Shown here: piece by piece, positions 1 through 9,072 of the stretch | How the letters are laid out: each line of letters starts with the position of its first letter | Numbering within the stretch: the first letter of the stretch is position 1 | NCBI GenBank assembly: GCA_040880725.1 | Contig: JBBDHV010000010.1 | Span: forward strand, 1 to 43,136 | Origin: DATHWB01 sp040880725 | Lineage (GTDB): Bacteria; Actinomycetota; Acidimicrobiia; Spongiisociales; ZC4RG35 | Direction: 5' to 3' | DNA length: 43,136 bases | The notes under the pieces: generated by a model | Told to the model about the DNA's origin: nothing | Seen by the model: only the letters and a program-made list of their open reading frames with translations | Databases searched by the model: none | Made by a program: the position numbers and the translations under genes

Positions 1-1965
1 TGGCTGTATGAGCGGGCGGTGTTGCGGGGGCTCTTCGACCCGGCACTCCCGGATCCCAGCAGCGTTGATCGTCCGTCGGTGGTGGTCAGGTTGGACCGTG
101 ACACCGTCTACTTCGAAGGCGGCAACCGGAACGGCGGTGAGCGGCTGTCGCACTGGCGGTACCTGACCGTCGCACACCCTGACCAGGGGACCGGCCATCA
201 GGCGTTCTCCTGTCTGGCCGAAACACCAGCCGCCTGGACGTTCCCGTACGGGTCCGGGGAATGGCTATGGCATCTCGACGACCAACTCGCGTTCCCGGTC
301 GACTGGGCGGTCCGGATCGAACGGGTCGACAATCAGACTGCCCGGCGGCGGGCGTTGCGGGCCAAACGGAACCTGGCCGGTCAACTGGCCGAGCCGGGCG
401 GTGACCCGGCGGGGCCGGCCACCACCCTCGCGGCTGCCACCGACGCCGTCGACGAGCATCGGGCTCGTCTCGAATCCAACCCGGCACTCCCGGCACTACG
501 GGCGACCACCATCGTCGCGGTCGCCCACCGGAACCTCGCCGAGGTGGAACGGCGGGTGGCGGTCCTCGAGTCGTCGTTCCGGGCGGCCGAGTTCAACTTC
601 TACCGGCCGACCGGCGCCCAACTGGCCTGTTTCACCGCCATGCTCCCCGGCGCCCCCGCCCTGCCGGTGGTAGGCGAGTACGCCCAGGATCTGCTGCCCG
701 ACGGGTTGGCGTCGGCGATGCCGTTCGCCGGATCCGGGGTCGGCGACCCAGCCGGCATGCTTCTCGGATACTCCCTGGACGGGCTCTACCCACGACCCGT
801 CTTGTTGGATCCTGCCCATGGGCCGCGGGATCTCAACCGGTCGGGGTCCCTCGCCGCCATCGGTGAACTCGGAGCCGGGAAGAGCTTTTTGGCCAAGACC
901 CTCGCCGTCAACACGGTGGCGATGGGCGGGCAGGTGGTGGCGGTCGACCGCACCGAACAGGGCGAGTACGGACGGCTGGCCGAGGCGATGACCGGCACTG
1001 CTCAGGTGGTGGAAATCTCAGCTGACGCCACCGTGAGTCTCGACCCGTTCCAGATCTTCGACAACGACGAACTGCGACTCCGCTATGGGGTCGGTTTCAT
1101 CACTCTCCTCACCGCCACCCCACCAGGATCTGTCGCAGGCACACACTGTTACCGGGCCGCGCAACACAGCCTGGAACGGGCCGTACTGACCGGCCGGCCC
1201 GCCCGGCTTCGTGACGTCATCGACGACCTTGAAGGATCCGGGGGTCCGGGCGGGGAGGTGGCCGACAAGCTACGGGCTCTCGCCGAGATTTCCTACGGTC
1301 GGCTCGTCTTCGCCGACCCGGGCCCGGCTGTCAACCTGGACGGCGACTATGTGTGTTTCCACATCCCCGGACTTCGCCTCCCCAGACGAGGCGTGTCACG
1401 GGATGAGCAGCTTCCAGAGGAACTGTTAGGCCAAGCGATCCTGTATCTGGTTGCCGCCTTCTCCCGCCGGGTTCTGTTCCGACACTCCGACCGGTTCGCT
1501 GCCCTGTTGTTGGACGAGGCGCACGCCCTGACCGCCAGCACCCAGGGTCACGGGCTGGTGATGGACCTGATCCGTGACGGCCGCAAGCATTTCGCGGCGG
1601 TGTGGGCGTTCAGCCAGCTTCCCGGCGACCTCACCGGCGAAACCGGCAGCGACGACATCGACACCCTGTTGGGCTACCGGGTGGTGTTCCGCCAGTCCCC
1701 CGCAACCGCCGGCGACGCTCTCAGATTCCTCGGTTCCGACGGACGGGACGACAACGTTGAGACGGTCACGTCACTACAGACCGGCGAGTGTCTGATGCGT
1801 GACCCGGCGGGGCGTCTCGGGCTGGTCCGCATCACCGCACCAGACGACCCCGCCATCGTCGCCGCCTTCTCCACCACCCCCGGCGCCAGCCGGGTGACAG
1901 TCGGACCGTGGCCCTCCCTCCACCACGAGAACTCTCAGCTCGTCGCCGACGGGACCGCCCCGTGA
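1..1965 (+). CDS. VirB4/TraC-like conjugation ATPase (5' end outside window)
   Basis: The reading frame is already open at base 1, so the N-terminus lies outside the window; a GTG at 19 is only an internal candidate. About 654 residues are visible. Counting from the GTG at 19, a Walker A motif GELGAGKS lies at residues 282-289 and a Walker B LLLDEAHAL near 496-504, separated by the long insertion usual in VirB4-type AAA+ ATPases. This family powers substrate transfer and pilus or channel assembly at the inner face of the membrane in type IV secretion. The stop overlaps the GTG of the next gene (GTGA), so it heads the transfer operon seen here. Assignment to the VirB4/TraC group is firm from motifs and context; the exact subfamily is not resolved. 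Confidence 0.85.
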   Translation, partial: WLYERAVLRGLFDPALPDPSSVDRPSVVVRLDRDTVYFEGGNRNGGERLSHWRYLTVAHPDQGTGHQAFSCLAETPAAWTFPYGSGEWLWHLDDQLAFPVDWAVRIERVDNQTARRRALRAKRNLAGQLAEPGGDPAGPATTLAAATDAVDEHRARLESNPALPALRATTIVAVAHRNLAEVERRVAVLESSFRAAEFNFYRPTGAQLACFTAMLPGAPALPVVGEYAQDLLPDGLASAMPFAGSGVGDPAGMLLGYSLDGLYPRPVLLDPAHGPRDLNRSGSLAAIGELGAGKSFLAKTLAVNTVAMGGQVVAVDRTEQGEYGRLAEAMTGTAQVVEISADATVSLDPFQIFDNDELRLRYGVGFITLLTATPPGSVAGTHCYRAAQHSLERAVLTGRPARLRDVIDDLEGSGGPGGEVADKLRALAEISYGRLVFADPGPAVNLDGDYVCFHIPGLRLPRRGVSRDEQLPEELLGQAILYLVAAFSRRVLFRHSDRFAALLLDEAHALTASTQGHGLVMDLIRDGRKHFAAVWAFSQLPGDLTGETGSDDIDTLLGYRVVFRQSPATAGDALRFLGSDGRDDNVETVTSLQTGECLMRDPAGRLGLVRITAPDDPAIVAAFSTTPGASRVTVGPWPSLHHENSQLVADGTAP

Positions 1966-3461
1966 CCCGCCGCCAACACAGGTGGGACCGCGGGCACCGT
2001 TCACAGGTGTTGGACCGGTGGGTGTGGACTGTCGGCTGGCTGCTGGCGGCGACCCTGACCGTCTTGACCGTGATGGGGGCGTCCCCGGCGCACGCCCAAA
2101 CCGGACCATCCCCGAACGTCGAGTTGGGTGAGGAGCTGTATCCGCCCACCGGCTATCCGACCGACGACAGTCAGGGGATCGTCGGAATCGGCCGCTACGA
2201 CATTGGCTGTGCCAACGACGGGTTCGTCGGCGATGTCGGCTGTGTGACGATCGGCACCGCCACCAACCTGGTCTTCTCGATCGCCAAAATGGCAGTGGCG
2301 GTGGCGATCTGGCTGCTGGAGGCGGCCACCGGGTTCGTCATCGAAGGGGCGTTGACCGACGCCGCCACCGCCATCGCCGACCTCCTCGACGCACGAATGC
2401 TGGGGCCGATGCGACTGTCACATCTCGGGCTGGTCGTCTCCGCCCTCTACATGGGCTTCCAATTCCTCCGGGGACGGATCGGGGCCGGCGCCGGGGAGTT
2501 CGCCCTCAGCCTGATCGTGTTCGCGGTGCTTGTCCACGTCACCACCGGACCCGGATTCGGCGGGGCGGTCACCGCCACCATGCAGACAGCCGGTGGGATC
2601 TCAGCCGAGATCGTCTCCCTCGCCGCCGACACCAGCCAGGACGGCGAGGTGGCCGACCGGGTGAGCGCGGCGTTGATGGCCGGGTTCGTGCGTGACCCCT
2701 ACGACACCATCAACTGGGGCCGGCCACTCCAGGAAGGTTCGTGTGCCGACGCCCGCAACCAGGCGCTGGGCACCGGACCTCACGGCTTCGACGATCTCCC
2801 CCGCCAGCTGATGGAGACAGCCGGATGCGACGCGCATGCCGGATTCAACGCGGCGGCTTCGGTGAGCCGACTCGTCGGTGCCCTCCTCTACCTGGTGGTC
2901 GCGGTCGCCGCCCTCGCCCTGTTCGTCCTCACCGCCTTCACCCTCGTGGTCGCCAAGGGCCTGGCCCTGTTCCTCATCGCCCTCCTCCCCATCGCCCTCT
3001 ACGCCGGACTGTTCCCCGGTGCCGGCCGGTCACTTCTCTGGCATTGGGTGGCCGCCCTCGTCCGGGTGGTCGCACTTGTGATCGTGATGGGTGTCTTCCT
3101 GGCGCTGCTGGTCACCGGCCTCAATGGGCTTCTCGGTCTGGCGGGCGGCATGTGGACCCGGTTCCTGCTGGTGATCTTCTTCATGGCGGTCATGGCGGTC
3201 GGCCGCCGCCAACTCCTCGACATCTCCCAACGTCTCGCCGATTCCACCCTCAGCCGTCTCGAAGGCAGCCGGATCGGCGGTGCGCACGGGGCGGCCTGGA
3301 TCCGCCCCTACCAGGCCGGTGGCATCACGGGTCTCGGACTCACCCACACGATCCGCGAGACAACAGGCGACCTGCCCGCCCTCCCCCGCAGAAAGCCCCA
3401 GCCGGCGTCCACGCTCACCGCGGCCGCCTGGCAGCAGGCTCGACGGAAGGACTCGGCATGA
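1962..3461 (+). CDS. Polytopic T4SS membrane protein, VirB6/TrbL-like
   Basis: 499 aa. The GTG at 1962 is preferred because it overlaps the preceding stop as GTGA; a GTG at 1908 would overlap the ATPase gene by 58 nt. The N-terminus has a hydrophobic signal-like segment ending in SPAHAQ (about residues 22-46). A short extracytoplasmic stretch with cysteines follows, then several hydrophobic helices (about 102-125, 155-195 and a dense cluster after about 310). That is the layout of TrbL/VirB6-type inner-membrane channel components, which sit beside VirB4 in conjugation loci. No catalytic motif is visible. It is probably translationally coupled to its neighbours on both sides. The family call rests on topology and position, since these proteins are poorly conserved in sequence. 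Confidence 0.75.
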   Translation: MTRRQHRWDRGHRSQVLDRWVWTVGWLLAATLTVLTVMGASPAHAQTGPSPNVELGEELYPPTGYPTDDSQGIVGIGRYDIGCANDGFVGDVGCVTIGTATNLVFSIAKMAVAVAIWLLEAATGFVIEGALTDAATAIADLLDARMLGPMRLSHLGLVVSALYMGFQFLRGRIGAGAGEFALSLIVFAVLVHVTTGPGFGGAVTATMQTAGGISAEIVSLAADTSQDGEVADRVSAALMAGFVRDPYDTINWGRPLQEGSCADARNQALGTGPHGFDDLPRQLMETAGCDAHAGFNAAASVSRLVGALLYLVVAVAALALFVLTAFTLVVAKGLALFLIALLPIALYAGLFPGAGRSLLWHWVAALVRVVALVIVMGVFLALLVTGLNGLLGLAGGMWTRFLLVIFFMAVMAVGRRQLLDISQRLADSTLSRLEGSRIGGAHGAAWIRPYQAGGITGLGLTHTIRETTGDLPALPRRKPQPASTLTAAAWQQARRKDSA

Positions 3462-4663
3462 GCTGGCATGTCGTCGCCCGGGTCGCCGCCAACATCGCAA
3501 AAAAGAAGCTGGCCGACAAGGCCACCAGCCGGAAGAACGGTTCGGCCCTGCGGCGGGTCATCCTCACCGTTGGGATCGTCACCGCCCCGCTAGTCATGGT
3601 CGCCGTCATCATCATGCTGGGCGCCGCCGCCCTAGTCGCTACCAGCCCGGCGGCGGCCGCAGGAGCAGCCCTCGGCATCCCTCCGGTGGTGTTCTCCGCC
3701 TACCTCGCAGCCGAAACCAACGCCGCCTCGATCGCAGCGGATTGTGTGGCGGATTGGCCGGTCATCGCCGGGATCTGGAAGGTCGAATCCGGCCACGCCG
3801 CCGGACGCTCTATCACTGCGGCCGGGGTGGTGACACCCCCCATCTACGGGGTCACCCTCGACGGTTCCCAGCCGGGCACCGCCGTCATCTTCGACACTGA
3901 CGGAGGGGTCCTCGACGCAGACCCGATCTGGGATCGGGCGGTCGGTCCCGCCCAGTTCCTCCCCGGATCGTGGCGGGCGTTCGGACAGGACGCCAACGCC
4001 GACGGTGTGGCCGACCCCCACAACGTCTTCGACGCCGCCCTCGGGACCGTCGCCCATCTCTGTCTCGCCAGCCCCGGCGACTACCAGAATCCGGTCGACC
4101 TGGCTCGGGCGTTACGCCGCTACAACAACTCGGCCGTCTACGTGGCCACCGTTTCGGGGTGGATCGACTACTACCGCAGCTTCGGGTTCAGCGGTGGTGC
4201 GGTCACCGCCGACGGGCTGTACGCCTTCCCGCTCCCCCACCAGTCGGTCACCGTCGAGGCGATCCGTCGCACCCATCACGACTACCCCGCCTCCGACCTC
4301 GGCGTACCCGAAGGCACCCCGGTCTTTGCTGCCCACCCCGGCACCGTCACCGCCATCTCCGCCCCGTGCGCCGACACCGAAGGATGCCGGTGCGGATGGG
4401 GCGTGCACATCGCCGGATACGACGACCACACCTACACCTACTGCCACGGCACCGCAGTCAACGTCGAAGCCGGGACCGAGGTGACCGCCGGTGAGCTGAT
4501 CATGACGTCGGGGGACACCGGCAACTCCCAAGGCGCCCACCTCCACTTCCAGATCCGCAACCCCGCCGGTGCCCTGATCTGTCCCCAGACGCTCCTGGAA
4601 GCCTGGCATCAGGGCATCGGAGTAAGCCCCGCCACCGCCCCCACCAGCGGCTGTACCCACTGA
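3458..4663 (+). CDS. Bifunctional cell-wall hydrolase: lytic transglycosylase plus M23 peptidase (VirB1-like)
   Basis: 401 aa. The ATG at 3458 overlaps the previous stop as ATGA; the frame is open further upstream but that part is a shadow of the preceding gene. A basic N-terminus precedes one membrane helix (about 33-60). An SLT-type transglycosylase domain follows (about 75-240), with the likely catalytic Glu in KVESG (about residue 110) and the AVGPAQFLPGSW signature at 161-172. The C-terminus is an M23 metallopeptidase with zinc ligands in HHDYPASD (273-280) and HLHF (361-364). Such enzymes cut glycan strands and peptide cross-links so the transfer channel can pass through peptidoglycan. 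It probably acts outside the membrane, tethered by the N-terminal helix. Confidence 0.88.
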   Translation: MSWHVVARVAANIAKKKLADKATSRKNGSALRRVILTVGIVTAPLVMVAVIIMLGAAALVATSPAAAAGAALGIPPVVFSAYLAAETNAASIAADCVADWPVIAGIWKVESGHAAGRSITAAGVVTPPIYGVTLDGSQPGTAVIFDTDGGVLDADPIWDRAVGPAQFLPGSWRAFGQDANADGVADPHNVFDAALGTVAHLCLASPGDYQNPVDLARALRRYNNSAVYVATVSGWIDYYRSFGFSGGAVTADGLYAFPLPHQSVTVEAIRRTHHDYPASDLGVPEGTPVFAAHPGTVTAISAPCADTEGCRCGWGVHIAGYDDHTYTYCHGTAVNVEAGTEVTAGELIMTSGDTGNSQGAHLHFQIRNPAGALICPQTLLEAWHQGIGVSPATAPTSGCTH

Positions 4664-4674
4664 AAGGACACCCC

Positions 4675-4983
4675 GTGCCGCCCCTCGAACCACCACCAGC
4701 CGACCCGACCCGAATCCTCACCAGCCAGAGGATCGGCGCCGCACTTGGGGTCCTCTCCGACCCGCACGCCAGCCGCTCAGATCCTGCCCTCCAACTCGAC
4801 GAGCACGAACGCCAGACCATCGCCGTGGTGCTCGGCCGGAGCTCGCACCCTCTCGGCGGGTTCGCTCAGACCGTCCTCGACCAGTGGGATCATCTCGAAG
4901 CCGACGACCAGGTCGCCGGCCTCCTCCTCTTCGCCGAGATCACCCGCCGGCAACGCCGGGCCGACCTGGGGGTCGAGCGATGA
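4675..4983 (+). CDS. Small conserved-position protein of the transfer operon, unknown function
   Basis: 102 aa from a GTG at 4675, preceded by AAGGA about 6 nt upstream; 11 nt separate it from the hydrolase gene, and its stop overlaps the next ATG (ATGA at 4980). It is soluble, with no signal peptide or membrane segment. The middle and C-terminal part looks helical (LDEHERQTIAVVLGRS, then a Leu/Phe-rich stretch before TRRQRR). I do not recognise a family. Tight packing between T4SS genes suggests a role in transfer, for example as a small cytoplasmic accessory, but nothing in the sequence proves it. Confidence 0.6.
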   Translation: MPPLEPPPADPTRILTSQRIGAALGVLSDPHASRSDPALQLDEHERQTIAVVLGRSSHPLGGFAQTVLDQWDHLEADDQVAGLLLFAEITRRQRRADLGVER

Positions 4984-5441
4984 ACGCCGCCCAGCCCTGT
5001 GTCAGCTGTGACTCCGACACCCGGACAGACACCCAGGGTCTGTGCGGGTCCTGTCGTGACGACCTGCGGTTCGTCGTCCGGCCCGCCGCGCACCGCGAGA
5101 CCTACCGGCGCCGAGTCGCCGCACAAACCGGTTTCCGCGACGAAATGCAACGCCTCGGAGTGGTCATCATCGAAAGCGTCCCCGACGACAACAGCCTCTG
5201 GATCTGTGACCTGTGTAACAGCCGGATCCCAGTCGACGGCGAATACAGCCTCATCCCCCTCCTCGGCAGCTACGCCCTCTGCACCCCGTGTGTCACCACC
5301 CTCCCTTATTGGCCGGACGGTTGGACCCAGCCCAGCCCCCGGGCCTGCCGGTGCGGAGCCTGTCAAGCACCCCTCCTCCGAGCCCTCACCCCCGAACCCC
5401 GCCACCCGCACCGGCCGCCCGGACGTTCGATCGACCGATGA
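4980..5441 (+). CDS. Multi-zinc-ribbon protein of unknown function
   Basis: 153 aa from the ATG at 4980 (ATGA overlap upstream) and itself overlapping the coupling-protein gene by ATGA at 5438. It carries paired cysteines typical of zinc ribbons: CVSC and CGSC near the N-terminus, CDLC and CTPC in the middle, and CRCGAC near the C-terminus, enough for at least two zinc sites. There is no membrane segment. The tail is rich in Pro, Arg and His. Zinc ribbons often mediate nucleic-acid or protein contacts. Given its position directly before the VirD4-like gene it could be an adaptor for the transfer complex, which is inference only. Confidence 0.65.
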   Translation: MNAAQPCVSCDSDTRTDTQGLCGSCRDDLRFVVRPAAHRETYRRRVAAQTGFRDEMQRLGVVIIESVPDDNSLWICDLCNSRIPVDGEYSLIPLLGSYALCTPCVTTLPYWPDGWTQPSPRACRCGACQAPLLRALTPEPRHPHRPPGRSIDR

Positions 5442-7099
5442 CACACCCGGCGTCAAGCCCGGACGGTGAGAAGGTCCTGACCATCGTCTCCGCCGCCGTC
5501 GTGACAGCCTGTCTGGTGGTGTGGGTCGCCGGCCAGACCGCCTCCCGCCTCTGGACGGGCATCTGGCTTCCGGTCCCCGTCTCGGAGAGCCCTCTTATCG
5601 TTTGGGGGCTCGTCACCGACCCGACCAGACCCGATAGAGCTTGGCCCCCGGCTGTCGCCCACCTCATCCCCGCACCCCTCCCCTACTACGCCACCCTCGC
5701 CTTCCTGGTCACCGTTGTTCTCGCCGCAACCGTGGCGGGATACCGCTGGCAGCAACATCGAACAGACGCCCACGCACAGGCGGCCCGATGGGCCAAACCC
5801 CGAGACCTCAAACCGCTCCTCGTTCGCCGACCCCAACCCGGACGGCTCACCCTCGGCACCGTCCACCGAAGACTCGTCGCCACCGAAGCCCAACACTCCG
5901 TCGCCGTCATCGGACCCGCCGGCACCGGCAAGACCACCGGATTCGCCATCCCCGCCCTCCTCGAATGGGACGGACCCGTCATCGCCACCTCCGTCAAAGG
6001 CGACCTCCTCCAACACACCATCGACCAGCGTCGCTCCGTCGGCGAAGCCTGGGTGTTCGACCCGGTCACCTCGACAGACGAACCCTCCGCCGGCTGGTCA
6101 CCCCTCCACTCAGCCCACGACTGGCAGGGAGCCCTCCGCATGGCCGCCTGGCTTGCCTCCACCGCCCGAGCCGGAGAACGCGGCGGACTCCAAGACTCCG
6201 ACTTCTGGTATGCCGTCGCCCAAAAACTCCTCGCCCCCCTCCTCTTCGCCGCCGCCCATGAAGGAGCGACCATGGCCGACGTCATCCGCTGGGTCGACCT
6301 CCAAGACGAACAAGAACCACTCCACGCCCTCCACCAGGCGGGAGAAGTCGACGCCATCCAAGCCTTCGCCGCATCCATCAACCGAGAAGAACGGACCCGG
6401 TCCTCCGCCTACACCACCGCCGAAACCGTCCTCGCCGCCTTCGCCGACCCCGGTGTCCTCGCCACCACCATCCGCCAACCGGTCATCGACCCCGACCGGC
6501 TCCTCGACGGCGGAAACCACACCCTCTACATCTGCGGGCCCCTCCACGAACAAGCCCGACTCCGGCCCCTGTTCACCGCCCTCATCGAACAGATCGTCGC
6601 CCGCGTCTACGACCGGGCCAACCGGCCCAGCAGCCAACTCACCAAACCGCTCCTCCTCGTCATCGACGAAGCCGCCAACATCGCCCCCCTCCCCGACCTC
6701 GCCCAACTCGCCTCCACCGCCCGCGGGGTCGGCATCCAACTCGTCACCGTCTGGCAAGACTTCGCCCAGATCCAGGCCCGCTACGGCACCTTCGCCCAAA
6801 CGGTCATCAACAATCACCGGGCCAAAGTCGTGCTCGCCGGGATATCCGATACCCCCACCCTCGACTACATCAGCCGATTGATCGGCGACGAACAAGCCAG
6901 CGAAGAGTCACGCACGCTCAATGCTGACGGGAAACAGAGCGTTACCGAATCCACCCGGCACCGGCCACTCGCCTCCACCGCCGACCTCCGACGCGCCGAC
7001 ACCGGAACCGGAGTCCTCGTCTACGGAAACTTCCACCCCGCCCAACTCAAGCTGCGCCCCTACCGACCGGCAACCCAGGCGACAAGAGGAGGAAACTGA
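5438..7099 (+). CDS. VirD4/TraG-type coupling ATPase
   Basis: 553 aa from the ATG at 5438, overlapping the upstream stop (ATGA). Two N-terminal membrane helices (about 12-32 and 84-101) anchor a cytoplasmic AAA+ domain with Walker A GPAGTGKTT at 159-167 and Walker B LLLVIDEAAN at 405-414. The segment DEAANIAPLPDLAQLAST and the following arginine-rich part match the TraG/VirD4 family. These hexameric ATPases link the relaxosome to the secretion channel and help pump DNA. It is the last large gene of the plus-strand transfer operon, with its relaxase partner encoded about 16 kb away beyond the defence island. Confidence 0.9.
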   Translation: MTHPASSPDGEKVLTIVSAAVVTACLVVWVAGQTASRLWTGIWLPVPVSESPLIVWGLVTDPTRPDRAWPPAVAHLIPAPLPYYATLAFLVTVVLAATVAGYRWQQHRTDAHAQAARWAKPRDLKPLLVRRPQPGRLTLGTVHRRLVATEAQHSVAVIGPAGTGKTTGFAIPALLEWDGPVIATSVKGDLLQHTIDQRRSVGEAWVFDPVTSTDEPSAGWSPLHSAHDWQGALRMAAWLASTARAGERGGLQDSDFWYAVAQKLLAPLLFAAAHEGATMADVIRWVDLQDEQEPLHALHQAGEVDAIQAFAASINREERTRSSAYTTAETVLAAFADPGVLATTIRQPVIDPDRLLDGGNHTLYICGPLHEQARLRPLFTALIEQIVARVYDRANRPSSQLTKPLLLVIDEAANIAPLPDLAQLASTARGVGIQLVTVWQDFAQIQARYGTFAQTVINNHRAKVVLAGISDTPTLDYISRLIGDEQASEESRTLNADGKQSVTESTRHRPLASTADLRRADTGTGVLVYGNFHPAQLKLRPYRPATQATRGGN

Positions 7100-7101
7100 C
7101 C

Positions 7102-7458
7102 GTGGATATCGAACTGAACAACGACGGGGAACCGGTCCGACTGCACCTCACCGGCCAAGAGTGGAGAGACTGCACCGAGTTCGACGAGCCAGACTGGGAA
7201 CCCCTCGAGCGACACGTCCCAGAGAGCCTGTGGGGCGAGTTCATGTGGATGTACCGAGTCCGACCCGAAGGGCGAGGCATCGAGGCCTACAAACACCGCG
7301 ACACCCGCCGTTACCTCCACCTCGACCACAGCAATCGCGCCTGGCAATGGCAGCCCGACGGCTGGTGGGACCGGATAGCGATCTCGGAGGCACTCGCCAG
7401 GTCGGTTGACCCACGACTCCGGTCGGCACGCCGAACGACACAGTGCTTCTCGCGCTGA
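7102..7458 (+). CDS. Small protein of unknown function, end of transfer operon
   Basis: 118 aa from a GTG at 7102, two bases after the coupling-protein stop, with a strong AGGAGGA ribosome-binding site. It is rich in Trp, acidic residues and Arg (for example WEPLERHVPESLWGEF and a later QWQPDGWWDR) and has no signal peptide or membrane helix. No family is recognised. Because it is co-translated with the coupling ATPase it may be a cytoplasmic accessory. It is followed at 7507-7537 by a strong inverted repeat that probably ends the operon. Confidence 0.6.
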   Translation: MDIELNNDGEPVRLHLTGQEWRDCTEFDEPDWEPLERHVPESLWGEFMWMYRVRPEGRGIEAYKHRDTRRYLHLDHSNRAWQWQPDGWWDRIAISEALARSVDPRLRSARRTTQCFSR

Positions 7459-7506
7459 CGATCCTGCACAGGAGTCGAATCCCACTCCGCATCCAAGTTG
7501 AGTGTC

Positions 7507-7537
7507 CTATTTGTGCGGAGAATCTGCGCACAAATAG
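7507..7537. terminator. Perfect 11-bp inverted repeat, likely bidirectional terminator
   Basis: CTATTTGTGCG (7507-7517) and CGCACAAATAG (7527-7537) form a perfect 11-bp stem with a 9-nt loop. It lies between the convergent ends of the transfer operon (7458) and the Shedu gene (7547), so it can serve both strands. There is no long T-tract, although the stem ends are A/T-rich. A protein-binding or recombination site is the alternative. Confidence 0.5.
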
Positions 7538-7546
7538 CAGGAGTAA

Positions 7547-8842
7547 TCAGAACGGCGCTTCGTCGGGCCCCCAGTCCGAGACGCTGATGACGGTGTCTCG
7601 CTCGGGCTCATGCATGTCCGCATTGGCCATTTCAAGTGCAAGATTCGCTCTCTGGTACAGCTCATCGAAGGTGATCACTTCAGGATCGGAGAGGCTGCGG
7701 CGGAATCGCTCGAAGCTTTCAAACTGTTCCAGATTGGGCCGACCATCCCGTTCGAACTGGGCCAGCGACCCAATCACGAGTAGGGACCGGGGACGACACA
7801 CCAACGCCCAGTTGTCTGAGTCGTAGCCTTCGTCGTCGGTCTGCCTGAGAGTGCGGCCCAGCGCCTGGGTTGCGGTGTCAAGGGTGGTGTGACATTGAGC
7901 GATGCTCGCCGCCAACTCGTCTGACGGAGGCCAGACGCCTTTGCGGTACTCCTTGCCCTGAATGAGAAGCGTACGGTGGCTCTTGATCTCAACCAGTGCC
8001 AACGCGCTGAGGGCTCCGGCCGTTCGCATGAGTGCATCGGGTTTCTTGCCTGGCCCGGACACCGACGCACCTCTGACGGTCTGCTCAAGTCTCTCGGGGT
8101 CCCAGGCGTGGAGGAACTGTGGCGCCAGGCCGGTGCCGAAGATCCATGTGTTTGCCTCGAAGAAGGCTTGCCAGGTTGCTTCGTTGCCGCTTCGACGGCC
8201 CTCTGCCTTGAGGGCTGCTGACTCTGCTTCGAACGCGCCATCATCGTTCATCAATTCGTTGAACCGCTCGAGCTGAGCCCGCCGGCGTGCGTAGGCGATG
8301 ACTTCGGGAGCGGTGACGTCAGACCGGAACATCTCCTGTATCGCTTCAGGGCCCATCGCCTTCAGCAGGCGGGCGCTCTCGCGATCATCAGCCAGCATCT
8401 CAAGCGCCGCCGCTGTCGTGAGCGAGATGCCGAACTCGTCATCGTCCAGCTCAAGAGATGGGGAACGAATCATCGCGAGGAACAGCTGCAGATCGCGTAC
8501 CTCATAGGCAGAAAGAACGAACTTCTCTCGCTTGATCGGCTGTCCCTCGGCGTTGAAACGTTGGAAGAGGACTCTTGGGATCTGACGTGAATCCTCGAAG
8601 AAGAGCGCCTTGAGCTGTTGACGGGTGGCGGTCTCGCGCAGAACCAGCTCGAGCCCGTTGTCATTCTCGGCGACGACGTCATCCGAGGCGTCAAAGACCT
8701 TGTAGGCGAATCTGGCGGCCTGGCCCTGGAACTCGGCGGCTCCGTCCTGCACCTCGTAAGGGAAGCGCTTGGATATCCGAATCTGTTCGGGCCTGCGGCT
8801 CATAGCGAACTTCGCCTCTTGGTCATCCTCGATACGGGCCAT
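7547..8842 (-). CDS. sduA: Shedu-type antiviral nuclease (SduA, DUF4263)
   Basis: 431 aa from the ATG at 8842, with a GAGGTG site just upstream. The C-terminal half (about 215-375) has Shedu hallmarks: WQAFFEANTWIFGTGL (about 224-239), a nuclease core with Asp in KKPDALM (D269) and Glu/Lys in LVEIKSH (E285, K287), then YRKGVWPPSDELAASIAQ and the PRSLLVIG strand. This is the D...ExK arrangement of the PD-(D/E)XK superfamily. Shedu is a single-gene phage and plasmid defence system in which a variable N-terminal region is thought to sense or gate the nuclease. The N-terminal 200 residues here are not recognised. It faces the end of the transfer operon and lies next to the BREX locus, so it belongs to a defence island. 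Confidence 0.85.
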   Translation of the reverse strand: MARIEDDQEAKFAMSRRPEQIRISKRFPYEVQDGAAEFQGQAARFAYKVFDASDDVVAENDNGLELVLRETATRQQLKALFFEDSRQIPRVLFQRFNAEGQPIKREKFVLSAYEVRDLQLFLAMIRSPSLELDDDEFGISLTTAAALEMLADDRESARLLKAMGPEAIQEMFRSDVTAPEVIAYARRRAQLERFNELMNDDGAFEAESAALKAEGRRSGNEATWQAFFEANTWIFGTGLAPQFLHAWDPERLEQTVRGASVSGPGKKPDALMRTAGALSALALVEIKSHRTLLIQGKEYRKGVWPPSDELAASIAQCHTTLDTATQALGRTLRQTDDEGYDSDNWALVCRPRSLLVIGSLAQFERDGRPNLEQFESFERFRRSLSDPEVITFDELYQRANLALEMANADMHEPERDTVISVSDWGPDEAPF

Positions 8843-9072
8843 GAGAACACCTCGGCTGGGAGAATCCCATTATCTCGTGCTCAGTCCTGCGTTGCCTGCT
8901 CCTCGTACTCGGGCCCCGTCGGCCGCTACGCGTAATCACAGCGGCGTCGGCGAAACCAACCTTCGGCTCCGCAGCCCGTCAGCGAGCTGAAGCGGGAGCG
9001 GGCGTCCGGCAGGGCGATCAGCACCAGTAGACGGGTTCGACCGCCACATGACGACCAATAAGGATGGCAGCA
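8843..9072. promoter_or_regulatory. Divergent promoter region between Shedu and GIY-YIG genes
   Basis: 230 bp with no supported gene; divergent starts flank it. On the minus strand a GATAAT -10-like hexamer lies at 8874-8869, 27 nt upstream of the Shedu ATG, without a convincing -35 box. On the plus strand AAGGA at 9060-9064 is a ribosome-binding site 8 nt before the ATG at 9073. No clear operator repeat is visible. Confidence 0.35.

Noticed and set aside
2741..3457. 239-codon upstream extension of the SLT-M23 hydrolase frame
   Set aside because: Pro/Arg-rich shadow of the VirB6/TrbL-like gene; the ATG at 3458 gives the operon-typical ATGA overlap and a normal membrane anchor.
5715..6881. 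388-codon plus-strand frame inside the coupling-protein gene
   Set aside because: Pro/Ser/Thr-rich shadow in another frame of a gene with intact Walker motifs.
7471..7495. T-arm-like sequence GGAGT-CGAATCCC-ACTCC followed by GCATCCA, resembling a tRNA 3' end or attachment-site remnant
   Set aside because: The loop is 8 nt instead of 7, there is no matching 5' acceptor (TGGATGC) about 70 nt upstream, and no cloverleaf can be drawn.
9040..9058. GGTTCGACC-like stretch near the GIY-YIG gene as a possible tRNA fragment
   Set aside because: Only the short loop motif is present, with no D-arm, anticodon arm or acceptor stem.
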